Source: an uncultured Clostridia bacterium (GTDB taxonomy: Bacteria > Bacillota > Clostridia > Oscillospirales > Acutalibacteraceae). From it: DNA of 6,300 nt. The notes under the pieces were generated by a model that saw only the letters and a list, made by a program, of their open reading frames with translations, was not told the origin of the DNA and made no database searches. The translations under genes and the position numbers were made by a program. The number at the start of each line of letters is the position of its first letter. The first letter of the stretch is position 1. Shown here piece after piece: positions 1 to 6,099 of the stretch. The DNA lies in NCBI GenBank assembly GCA_937888485.1, contig CALAQQ010000010.1, positions 1-6,300 on the forward strand, written 5' to 3'.

Positions 1-191
1 TCTTCCTCTATGATGACAAAATGGTCATCACATTTAATTACAGAGAACAAACGAAAACAATCACCTTTGCCGATCTTGAAAAATCGGGCATTGGTTCGGA
101 TATTAACGCAGTGGCTACACCAATAATCACAGATTATCGTAAGGCAGTCTGTGGTTTTTCTTTTAATATATTAAATCGGAACGGTGAGTGA
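1..191 (+). CDS. C-terminal end of a large serine recombinase (partial)
   Basis: The frame beginning at base 3 is open from the window edge to the TGA at 189-191 and encodes about 62 residues. It contains YDDKMVITFNYREQTKTITF, which matches the extreme C-terminal segment of large serine recombinases of Clostridia (the pattern YDDK-hydrophobic-x-FNY-x(4)-TKTIT-x-x-(D/E)). These enzymes cut and rejoin DNA at attachment sites of integrative elements and phages. The N-terminal resolvase domain with its catalytic serine, the recombinase domain and the zinc ribbon would all lie left of the window, so integrity cannot be judged. After the recognisable motif come about 40 residues ending in NILNRNGE that I do not recognise. 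The gene ends 2 bases before the preferred ATG of the sialidase-like gene, so the two may share a transcript. Family assignment rests on a short motif; the alternative is an unrelated protein with a similar beta-hairpin end. Confidence 0.7.
   Translation, partial: FLYDDKMVITFNYREQTKTITFADLEKSGIGSDINAVATPIITDYRKAVCGFSFNILNRNGE
162..175. repeat. 14-bp perfect AT-only palindrome
   Basis: TTTAATATATTAAA reads identically on both strands. It lies inside the last codons of the recombinase, 18 bases before the preferred ATG of the sialidase-like gene. It could be a binding site for a dimeric regulator or merely a chance AT-rich palindrome; no second copy was noticed in the window. Confidence 0.4.
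183..188 (+). promoter_or_regulatory. Weak ribosome binding site for the sialidase-like gene
   Basis: GGTGAG lies 5 bases before the ATG at 194. An in-frame GTG at 188 would overlap this site and the recombinase stop, and has no better purine-rich stretch upstream, so the ATG at 194 is preferred. The site overlaps the end of the recombinase gene, which would suit translational coupling. Confidence 0.45.
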
Positions 192-193
192 AT

Positions 194-1267
194 ATGAGAA
201 TTGAAAAAATCGGAGATGCTAAAACAATAGTTTCCAACAGCTGCAGTCATCACAGCTATTTTGCATGGCCTACGGTTGCTCTTTTGCAGGACGGTAAAAT
301 TGTGGTCGGTGCGTCAGGCTTCAGACTTGAGCATGTGTGCCCCTTCGGCAAGGCTGTTATTTCATACAGCTTTGACGGTGGTGAAACCTACACTTTGCCT
401 GCGCCCATAATTGACACTCCTCTCGATGACAGAGATGCAGGAGTTTGCGTGTTCGGTGAAAAAGGAGTTATCTTCACTTCGTTCAATAATTCCGCAGAAA
501 TGCAGAGAGGATACAATAAGGAAAATAAATATGTCCAGAGTTATCTTGACACTGTAACCGCTGATGATGAGGAACGGTATCTTGGTGCAAACTTCCGTAT
601 CAGCCGTGACTGCGGTATCACCTTCGGAAAAATTCACCGTTCGCCGATAACTTCACCGCACGGTCCTGTTCAGCTTAAAGACGGCACTGTTTTGTGGGCA
701 GGAACAAGATTTGATGATATATTCTGCGGAGTTGAGGTTCATCGCCTTGATACTGAAAGCGGCGAAACGGAGTTTGTGGGTAAAATTATATCATCGGATA
801 AAAATGTTGTGCTCAATGAACCTCACATGATTGAGATGCCGGACGGCAGGCTTATATGCCATATCAGAGGCGAAAATTCAGAACTTTTCGACGGCGGCTG
901 CGAAACGCTGTTCACCGTATTTCAGAGTGTTTCCGATGACTGCGGAAAAACCTGGTCTGAACCTGTGATGCTTCTTGATAAAACAGGCGGAGCACCGCCG
1001 CATCTTATTCTGCTTTCTTCGGGTGAGCTTGTTTCGGTCTACGGCAGACGAAAAAAGCCTTACGGTATTATGGCGATGGTCAGCCTTGACGGCGGTGAAA
1101 ACTGGCAGACGGATATTCCTATTTGCGAAAATCTTGCTACAGATGACCTCGGTTACCCCACAACAATTGAACTTGAAGGCGGAATACTTCTTACTGTTTT
1201 TTATGACAATGAGGGTGAGGATTTACCCTGCAGAATAAGACAGCAAAAATGGAAATTGATGCGTTAA
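194..1267 (+). CDS. Sialidase-like (BNR/Asp-box) beta-propeller protein, cytoplasmic
   Basis: The product is 357 aa from the ATG at 194 (359 from the GTG at 188). Four Asp-boxes (S-x-D-x-G-x-T-W type) are visible: SFDGGETY at residues 59-66, SRDCGITF at 137-144, SDDCGKTW at 247-254 and SLDGGENW at 297-304. This is the signature of a sialidase-fold propeller. E209 and R225 in NEP...DGRL...R are 16 apart, the spacing known for the catalytic Glu and second triad Arg of GH33 sialidases. R285 or R286 and Y321 (LGYPTTIEL) are plausible third Arg and nucleophile Tyr. The first triad Arg, normally in an (F/Y)RIP motif, is replaced by AWP (residues 24-26), and the usual acid/base Asp cannot be placed. 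There is no signal peptide or membrane segment, so it probably acts in the cytoplasm. It is therefore a sialidase relative with an uncertain substrate, possibly not sialic acid. The upstream neighbour is the recombinase; a terminator follows directly. Confidence 0.85.
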   Translation: MRIEKIGDAKTIVSNSCSHHSYFAWPTVALLQDGKIVVGASGFRLEHVCPFGKAVISYSFDGGETYTLPAPIIDTPLDDRDAGVCVFGEKGVIFTSFNNSAEMQRGYNKENKYVQSYLDTVTADDEERYLGANFRISRDCGITFGKIHRSPITSPHGPVQLKDGTVLWAGTRFDDIFCGVEVHRLDTESGETEFVGKIISSDKNVVLNEPHMIEMPDGRLICHIRGENSELFDGGCETLFTVFQSVSDDCGKTWSEPVMLLDKTGGAPPHLILLSSGELVSVYGRRKKPYGIMAMVSLDGGENWQTDIPICENLATDDLGYPTTIELEGGILLTVFYDNEGEDLPCRIRQQKWKLMR

Positions 1268-1272
1268 AATAT

Positions 1273-1330
1273 AATCCGAGCCTTACGCCATCGGCGGAGG
1301 TTCGGATTTTTGCTTTGATTTTCTTTTTTG
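1273..1330 (+). terminator. Rho-independent terminator after the sialidase-like gene
   Basis: AATCCGAGCC (1273-1282) pairs with GGTTCGGATT (1299-1308) with one G-U pair, and an inner CGCC/GGCG stem (1286-1289 with 1293-1296) extends the hairpin. T-rich runs follow at 1307-1330. It begins 5 bases after the stop codon and separates this unit from the next promoter. Confidence 0.8.
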
Positions 1331-1349
1331 TATGTTTTCCTGTTTTTGG

Positions 1350-1377
1350 TTGTAATTAGTAATTAATGTGTTATAAT
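1350..1377 (+). promoter_or_regulatory. Sigma-A type promoter with extended -10
   Basis: The -10 box is a perfect TATAAT at 1372-1377, preceded by TGT (1369-1371), which makes an extended -10. A partial -35, TTGTAA at 1350-1355 (4 of 6 consensus bases), sits at 16-base spacing. Transcription would start near 1384, giving a leader of about 48 bases before the ATG at 1432. It probably drives both the secreted protein and the GH16 gene. Confidence 0.75.
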
Positions 1378-1416
1378 GGAATAAACTGAATGTTTGTAAG
1401 ACATTCCGTAACGTAT

Positions 1417-1423
1417 AAGGAGG
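1417..1423 (+). promoter_or_regulatory. Strong ribosome binding site that fixes the start at 1432
   Basis: AAGGAGG lies 8 bases before the ATG at 1432. The in-frame ATG at 1390 has no such site, lies only a few bases after the predicted transcription start, and would put 14 extra residues ahead of a textbook signal peptide. Confidence 0.9.
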
Positions 1424-1431
1424 ACTTGATT

Positions 1432-2682
1432 ATGAAAAAAACAGTCAGAGCAATTATTGCAATCTTACTTTCCGCAGTTATGATGCTCGGAATGACAGCG
1501 TTTGCTTTTGCGGCTGATGAAACAACTGAGATGATTGAATGGAGCGATCTTTTCAGTGATGATTACAATTTTTATTTCAGCAGTTTGGTTCTTGAAGAAG
1601 GAGAAAACCTGATTTCCATAACAGATATCAATGCTGATTATCTTGAGATTGGCGAAGATGAATTCAGAGGGCTCAATACCGTTTGCTATGAGTTTGAAGC
1701 CGGACAAAGCGGATATTATCTGATGAGTTCGGATTATAATACGGTATATTCGGTTGCAGAGGATTACAATGGGGAAACCGCAAAAGGCTGCTGTGAATTT
1801 GTGAAATACGGAGAAAAGCCGTATCACCTTATCTTCTACATTGAAGAGGGAACTGCTCTTGTAGGCATTACTTATTCAATTGATTCTTACTGTGTTGCCG
1901 ATACTGTTAATATAGAATATCTCGGTTCGGAGATTAAGGATTATAATCTTTCCGAAGAAAGTCTTGATGATTTTGTTATCGGTCTTAATGTCTGGGATGA
2001 TAATTCGGGTGAAATAGCAGTAGCAACAGACTGTGAGATACATTTCTCACCGGATAATAAGTTTACGGCTAATGATATAGTTCTTATGGGAACTTGTCCT
2101 GTGACAGCTAAAGAAGGAAAAAGCGAAGTAACGGTTGAGTTGTTCGGCATAAAAAAAGATGTTCAATTTACAGCATACTATATCGACTCAATAGTTGAAT
2201 CTGTTGAAATCACAAATCTTGATAAGCATACTGTTTTCACAAAGGACTATAAGGGTGAACAGCATTTTGAAGAATCATCGGGTGAAACCGTAACCGTTAA
2301 ATTCAAAGACGGTACAGAATATTCGGCTGTTCTTAATGAGAGCATTGCGGAAATAGTTCTTTCTACAGGTGCAACTGCAACTGCATATGCAGGTCTCAGC
2401 TATAATGATGACGGTTCGTATGATTTTATAATCTCCGTCGGGGATAAGATTTTTGTAAAATATGATGTTACCGAAACCGATAAATCTTTCATAGAAAACA
2501 TCGGTACTCTCACCGAAGATAATTTTGAATCTCTCCGAAGATCCGGCGAAGATTTTGTTGTCGGAATTCAGTATCTCGGCAATGATAACGAATTTATGCT
2601 GGGATGCTTCAAAATGATTTTTGAAGATTTTTGGCAGATATTTGTGAATTATTTTTCGTTCATAAAATATTATATCGGATAA
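1432..2682 (+). CDS. Secreted protein of unknown function
   Basis: The product is 416 aa. Residues 1-27 form a standard Sec signal peptide: KK at positions 2-3, a hydrophobic core at about 8-24, and an AFA motif (25-27) with likely cleavage before A28. The mature protein is strongly acidic and has no lipobox, LPXTG sorting signal or dockerin. Residues ~55-160 look like a beta-sandwich rich in aromatic strands (YEFEAGQSGYYLM at 86-98), resembling the general look of pre-peptidase C-terminal-type domains. Residues ~215-300 alternate beta strands in the manner of bacterial Ig-like modules (VTVKFKDGTEYSA at 287-299). Both readings are inference. The last ~28 residues (about 389-416) are aromatic and amphipathic, ending FVNYFSFIKYYIG, possibly a surface- or membrane-associating end. 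No catalytic motif is recognised. The GH16 gene follows 52 bases later without a terminator, so the two are probably co-transcribed and this protein may bind the same glycan or the cell surface. Confidence 0.85.
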   Translation: MKKTVRAIIAILLSAVMMLGMTAFAFAADETTEMIEWSDLFSDDYNFYFSSLVLEEGENLISITDINADYLEIGEDEFRGLNTVCYEFEAGQSGYYLMSSDYNTVYSVAEDYNGETAKGCCEFVKYGEKPYHLIFYIEEGTALVGITYSIDSYCVADTVNIEYLGSEIKDYNLSEESLDDFVIGLNVWDDNSGEIAVATDCEIHFSPDNKFTANDIVLMGTCPVTAKEGKSEVTVELFGIKKDVQFTAYYIDSIVESVEITNLDKHTVFTKDYKGEQHFEESSGETVTVKFKDGTEYSAVLNESIAEIVLSTGATATAYAGLSYNDDGSYDFIISVGDKIFVKYDVTETDKSFIENIGTLTEDNFESLRRSGEDFVVGIQYLGNDNEFMLGCFKMIFEDFWQIFVNYFSFIKYYIG

Positions 2683-2722
2683 ATATGTAGTTTCGGATTA
2701 TTATGCTGATTTTTGAAAAGAA

Positions 2723-2727
2723 CGGAG
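2723..2727 (+). promoter_or_regulatory. Ribosome binding site supporting a GTG start
   Basis: CGGAG lies 7 bases before the GTG at 2735. An in-frame TGA at 2714-2716 blocks any earlier start, so GTG is the best available start for the GH16 gene. Confidence 0.65.
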
Positions 2728-2734
2728 TGACAGT

Positions 2735-3655
2735 GTGGTCAAAACAATTCTTAAAATATTTATCACGGTTTTGATGGTTATCAATCCCGAACTTCCTGCA
2801 TTGCTCGATCTCGGTAAATTACCCGCAGATAACATGATTGATATGGATAAGTTTGTTCTTGTCTGGAGTGATGAATTCAAGGGTGATTCGCTCGATGAAA
2901 CCAAGTGGGGTCCGTCATGGTGGGTAACAGAACGGAAAGGCGGATATTGGCATGAGGATATGGTAAGGGTTGAAAACGATAATCTTATCATCAGTGCACA
3001 GTATCTTGATGAACCGCTTGAAAATGACTATTACGAAAAGTGGAAAGATGAGATTGATTTCAAAGATTATAAACCCGGTTGGTATACCGGTGAACTGACA
3101 ACTCAGGGTAAATATGAGCAGTGCTACGGCTATTTTGAAGTAAGATGTATTCTTCCTGCCGCAACGGGTATGTGGAGCGCATTCTGGATGATGAACGGCG
3201 GCGTTACCAATGTTGACGGTTCAGGCAGCGACGGCACTGAAATCGATGTTTACGAATCGTTCTATTATAAAGACCGCTGGTGGGGTAACGACTGCGTAAC
3301 AACGGGTATTATATATGACGGTTACGGAGATGATACTGTCAACTACTCAATCGGTAAATACTTTTTAGAAAACGACCCCTATGAGGAATATAACACTTAC
3401 GGCGTTGAATGGAATGAAGATGAATATATCTTCTATATAAACGGTCATGAAACGGGCAGAATCAAGCCTGATGGCGGTGTATCACAGAATCCAGAATACC
3501 TTCTTCTGTCATGTGAATTTGCAGGTGAAGACGGCGTTCAGCATTCCGACAGACACGGTACGGGCAAAATAGAACTTACGCCCGAAGAAAATTGGCCGGC
3601 CGAGTTCAAGGTTGACTATGTAAGATGTTACCAGTATAAAGATCTTGTTAAATAA
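2735..3655 (+). CDS. Glycoside hydrolase family 16 (laminarinase-type beta-glucanase)
   Basis: The product is 306 aa, about one GH16 catalytic domain with little else. The catalytic signature GTEIDVYES is at 167-175, of the ExDxxE (beta-bulge) type: by family knowledge E169 is the nucleophile, D171 the assisting residue and E174 the acid/base. Supporting motifs are VWSDEF at 43-48 and DETKW at 54-58 near the start of the domain, YGYFEVR at 131-137, WSAFWMM at 147-153 before the active site, YGVEWNEDEYIFYING at 222-237, and FKVDYVRCYQ at 291-300 as the last strand. Such enzymes cut internal beta-1,3- or mixed beta-1,3/1,4-linkages with retention; the ExDxxE form suggests laminarin-like glucans, but agar- or porphyran-type relatives cannot be excluded. 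The N-terminus (MVKTILKIFITVLMVINPEL) has a basic start and a hydrophobic stretch that would serve export, but no clear cleavage site, so it may stay anchored. It is probably co-transcribed with the upstream secreted protein. Confidence 0.9.
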   Translation: MVKTILKIFITVLMVINPELPALLDLGKLPADNMIDMDKFVLVWSDEFKGDSLDETKWGPSWWVTERKGGYWHEDMVRVENDNLIISAQYLDEPLENDYYEKWKDEIDFKDYKPGWYTGELTTQGKYEQCYGYFEVRCILPAATGMWSAFWMMNGGVTNVDGSGSDGTEIDVYESFYYKDRWWGNDCVTTGIIYDGYGDDTVNYSIGKYFLENDPYEEYNTYGVEWNEDEYIFYINGHETGRIKPDGGVSQNPEYLLLSCEFAGEDGVQHSDRHGTGKIELTPEENWPAEFKVDYVRCYQYKDLVK

Positions 3656-3660
3656 AAATT

Positions 3661-3701
3661 GCCTCTGAAAATCAAACCGGCTTTTCAGAGGCTTTCTTTT
3701 T
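3661..3701. terminator. Bidirectional rho-independent terminator
   Basis: GCCTCTGAAAA (3661-3671) pairs perfectly with TTTTCAGAGGC (3682-3692) around a 10-base loop. TTTCTTTTT follows on the plus strand, and on the minus strand the complement of 3653-3660 supplies a T-run. It lies between the converging GH16 and YfhO genes (stops at 3655 and 3703) and can serve both. Confidence 0.9.
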
Positions 3702-3702
3702 G

Positions 3703-5640
3703 TTATTCTTCGGCTGTTTCTTCCGAATTAATCTTTTCTATTTCTTCTTCAATTATTGATATTTCGTCTTCAGTCTGAACATCATTTTCTTCGATTTCTT
3801 CCGTTTTTTCTTCGGGAATATCAATCTCAACATTAACGGGTTCGTCGGAAGTATCGCTTTCCGAGTTTTCTTCTTCGGTTTCTTCAACAACAGGAACATA
3901 AACGAAGGGGTCGTTTACATTGCTCTTTCTGCGCTTTGCAAATATTATTGCGGCAAGAATGAGAGCAATTACAGTGAGAGCGGATATGCCTGCACCGAGA
4001 AGAAGTCCCTGAGGCATGAATGAAAGCTCAACACTGTGGCTGCCTGCGGGAATATTGAAGCAGAGATAAGCCTCGTTGAGTGCAACGTAATTATCTTCGG
4101 CAATTTCCTTGCCGTCAACCTTAACAGTCCAGCCCTTATCATAGGGGATAGATGTGAAGAAAAGGGCGTCGTTATTAAGCGAAATCGTGCCGGTGATTTT
4201 TGTTTCTTCAAATGTATCAACGTTGAGACTTTGAGCCTTGAGAATTTCGTAACCCTTGTTGAGTGCTTCTTCGTTTACATAATAGGGATAAAAATCAATA
4301 TATCCGTAGTCGCTTTCTTCGATGCTGATGATGACTGTAACCTCATCCTCGGGAGTCACGATACCGAGGTCATAGATATAGGGTTCGTCTGTATACTGTG
4401 TTACTTCATTGCCGTTTTTGTTGATTATTATGCTGTCAAAATCATATGAATCGGCAAAGAGATAACAATGCTTTGTTTCCTGTGTTGTGAGGAAGAATGT
4501 GAGTTCGCCTTCACCTTCACCCGATTTAGTGAAGTAGATATCACCTGTATCAAGACCCGATGTGATTTCATCCATGTTGTAGTAACGGACTTCATCAATA
4601 TTCATCATGCCGAAAACATCGGAAACGCCTGTTGCGTATTCAAACCAGTCGCTCTGTACAGTGAAGGGATTGGTACAATCTGTCTGCCAGTTTGTTACAT
4701 CTGTGCCGACACCGAAACCGATAGGAAGACAGTATTTGTTTTCGTATGCGGTGAATTTGCCGTGAGTCATAAGTTCAGTGTAGTAATCATTGGCAACATT
4801 TACGTTTTCGTCGTTATCAACAATATATCCGAGTGAGTGCATCATGTTGTAAATCGGAGTCTGTAAATGATAGGTATAGCTGTTGATATAGTTGCCGCAA
4901 ATACCGAGGTCACTCTGAACGTTTGACATCTTTTCGTATGCCATTGAAGAGAAGGTTGAAACACCGTTATAACCAAACCATGCGGGGTCCATTCTTGCTC
5001 TGTTATAGGTTAAATCCATGCGATAGAATTTGTTGTCGTTATAAGTGTCGAGTTCTTCTTTGAGTGCTCTGAAATCAGCGTAATCTCCGACGAAATTTGA
5101 CTTTGGCTGATCCATGCTGTAACGGTCTGTGTTTGCACATGAAACTTCGCCTATAACACAGCAGAGCAGAAGAACCGCAACTGCAGACTGCTGATATTTT
5201 TTATCTTTCATAAGAGCAAATACAAGGCAGTAGGTAACGGTGAAAATAATGCTGATAAGAACGGTTATTTCTTCAACATTTTTTGAGCCGATTTCCTGGA
5301 CAAGAATTATAAAACCGAGAACTGCCATGCCTGTGCCGAGAATCGCTCTGCCGCCGAATTCATTGAGTCTTGTGAATGCCTTATATGCAAGAACAAGAAG
5401 AATGAACGAATACATGAATGACCAGCGGTAGGGGAGGTCATTGGGATAGTGGAAACCGTGCCAGATGTAGTTGATAATGTTGATGTTGAAGCTGAAATAC
5501 ATTATTCCGAGCAGGGTAACATTTGCAACTTTTTCTTTGAGGGGAACGGATTTCGTGAAAAGAGAAAGAGGAACAAGAAGCATGCCGTATACCCACACGG
5601 GAACCCTCAATACCGCAAAAATCCTTTCCATAAAAGGGCG
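3703..5640 (-). CDS. YfhO-family membrane protein, 5' end missing
   Basis: About 645 residues of the C-terminal part are present. The family hallmark is the membrane stretch containing IWHGFHYPNDLPYRWSF, complement of about 5405-5466, matching the HGFHFPNxxPYRxSF signature of YfhO proteins. Six hydrophobic helices lie in the complement of about 5140-5605. A large extracytoplasmic region follows (about 4010-5140), ending in the typical beta-rich module with YDKGWTVKVDGK (about 4108-4143). A last helix (about 3937-4008) leads to a ~75-residue glutamate-rich cytoplasmic tail. YfhO proteins have a GT-C-like fold; in Bacillus subtilis YfhO takes part in decorating lipoteichoic acid with GlcNAc, so a role in cell-envelope polymer glycosylation is inferred. 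Family members usually exceed 800 residues, so roughly the first third is absent. The frame stays open upstream to 5892, but that part is antisense to a penicillin-binding protein fragment and shows no YfhO character. The ATG at 5631-5629 has no ribosome site, so this is a truncation and not a short gene. Confidence 0.85.
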   Translation of the reverse strand, partial: RPFMERIFAVLRVPVWVYGMLLVPLSLFTKSVPLKEKVANVTLLGIMYFSFNINIINYIWHGFHYPNDLPYRWSFMYSFILLVLAYKAFTRLNEFGGRAILGTGMAVLGFIILVQEIGSKNVEEITVLISIIFTVTYCLVFALMKDKKYQQSAVAVLLLCCVIGEVSCANTDRYSMDQPKSNFVGDYADFRALKEELDTYNDNKFYRMDLTYNRARMDPAWFGYNGVSTFSSMAYEKMSNVQSDLGICGNYINSYTYHLQTPIYNMMHSLGYIVDNDENVNVANDYYTELMTHGKFTAYENKYCLPIGFGVGTDVTNWQTDCTNPFTVQSDWFEYATGVSDVFGMMNIDEVRYYNMDEITSGLDTGDIYFTKSGEGEGELTFFLTTQETKHCYLFADSYDFDSIIINKNGNEVTQYTDEPYIYDLGIVTPEDEVTVIISIEESDYGYIDFYPYYVNEEALNKGYEILKAQSLNVDTFEETKITGTISLNNDALFFTSIPYDKGWTVKVDGKEIAEDNYVALNEAYLCFNIPAGSHSVELSFMPQGLLLGAGISALTVIALILAAIIFAKRRKSNVNDPFVYVPVVEETEEENSESDTSDEPVNVEIDIPEEKTEEIEENDVQTEDEISIIEEEIEKINSEETAEE

Positions 5641-6085
5641 GAAAACAAAGTTACCGGTACATGGTATTATACCGATGAAAAAGTCAATACGGGCAGAGAA
5701 ACGAACCGCGCCCGTATGGAGTATATCCTGATGCAGATGTATAAAAACGGCGCAATCAACTTTGACGAGTATGAGGCGGCGCTGAACGAGCATCTTATAT
5801 TCAGAGATACCGATGAATACCTGATGATGCATCCGGAAGAACAGAAGGTTCTGGACGACGGTACGATTATGCTCGACGACAACGGCGAGCAAAAGCCGAC
5901 TTCATGGGCTGTCGATGAAGCGCTGAACGAATTCGCGCATATTCTGATGGAACAGCAGGGTATCTCATTCCAGCGTGCCATGACGCTCATTAACCGCGAC
6001 GGCTATCAGATTTATACAACCGTCAATCAGGAGATGCAGGCGTATCTCGAAAATAAATTCTCGACAATGGATAATCTGCTCATGG
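5641..6085 (+). pseudogene. Internal fragment of a class A penicillin-binding protein (partial at both ends)
   Basis: The plus frame beginning at 5641 encodes a stretch typical of bifunctional peptidoglycan synthases (PBP1 type). The segment between the glycosyltransferase (GT51) core and the transpeptidase domain is recognisable: GRETNRARMEYILMQMYKNG (5692-5751) followed by DEYEAALNEHL corresponds to the family's R-x-x-x-VL-x-x-M-x-x-x-G-x-I-x-x-x-EY-x-AA pattern. SWAVDEALNEF (5902-5934) and GYQIYTTVN (6001-6027) match the (S/Y)-x-VD...GG-x-x-IYTT-x-(D/N) linker. The GT51 catalytic Glu motif and the transpeptidase SxxK, SxN and KTG motifs are absent because both ends are cut: the left end runs into YfhO-coding DNA of the opposite strand, the right end changes in frame into a different protein. 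No start codon with a ribosome site exists. G+C by hand count is about 47% for 5641-6060, against about 38% in the neighbouring gene. Boundaries are approximate, and this may be an assembly artefact and not a true pseudogene. Confidence 0.65.
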
Positions 6086-6099
6086 GTATGTCGAATACC

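Noticed and set aside
362..637. Antisense frame of 91 codons inside the sialidase-like gene.
   Set aside because: It is fully inside a gene with strong Asp-box support and has no start signal or recognisable motif.
1390..1431. Earlier ATG at 1390 for the secreted protein.
   Set aside because: It lies only a few bases after the predicted transcription start, has no ribosome site, and would place 14 residues before a normal signal peptide; the AAGGAGG at 1417 serves the ATG at 1432.
2703..2774. Short 23-codon frame starting at ATG 2703 and overlapping the GH16 start.
   Set aside because: It has no ribosome binding site, no recognisable product, and overlaps the GH16 gene in another frame.
4036..4836. 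Plus-strand open frames opposite the YfhO gene (4036-4449 and 4468-4836).
   Set aside because: They are antisense shadows of a well-supported membrane protein; the cysteine- and valine-rich translations are typical of reverse readings of acidic coding DNA.
5641..5892. Extension of the YfhO reading frame upstream to an ATG at 5892-5890 on the minus strand, making a 729-aa protein.
   Set aside because: These ~84 residues show no YfhO character and are the antisense reading of a plus-strand PBP fragment with clear family motifs. The open frame is a by-product of codon bias on the other strand.
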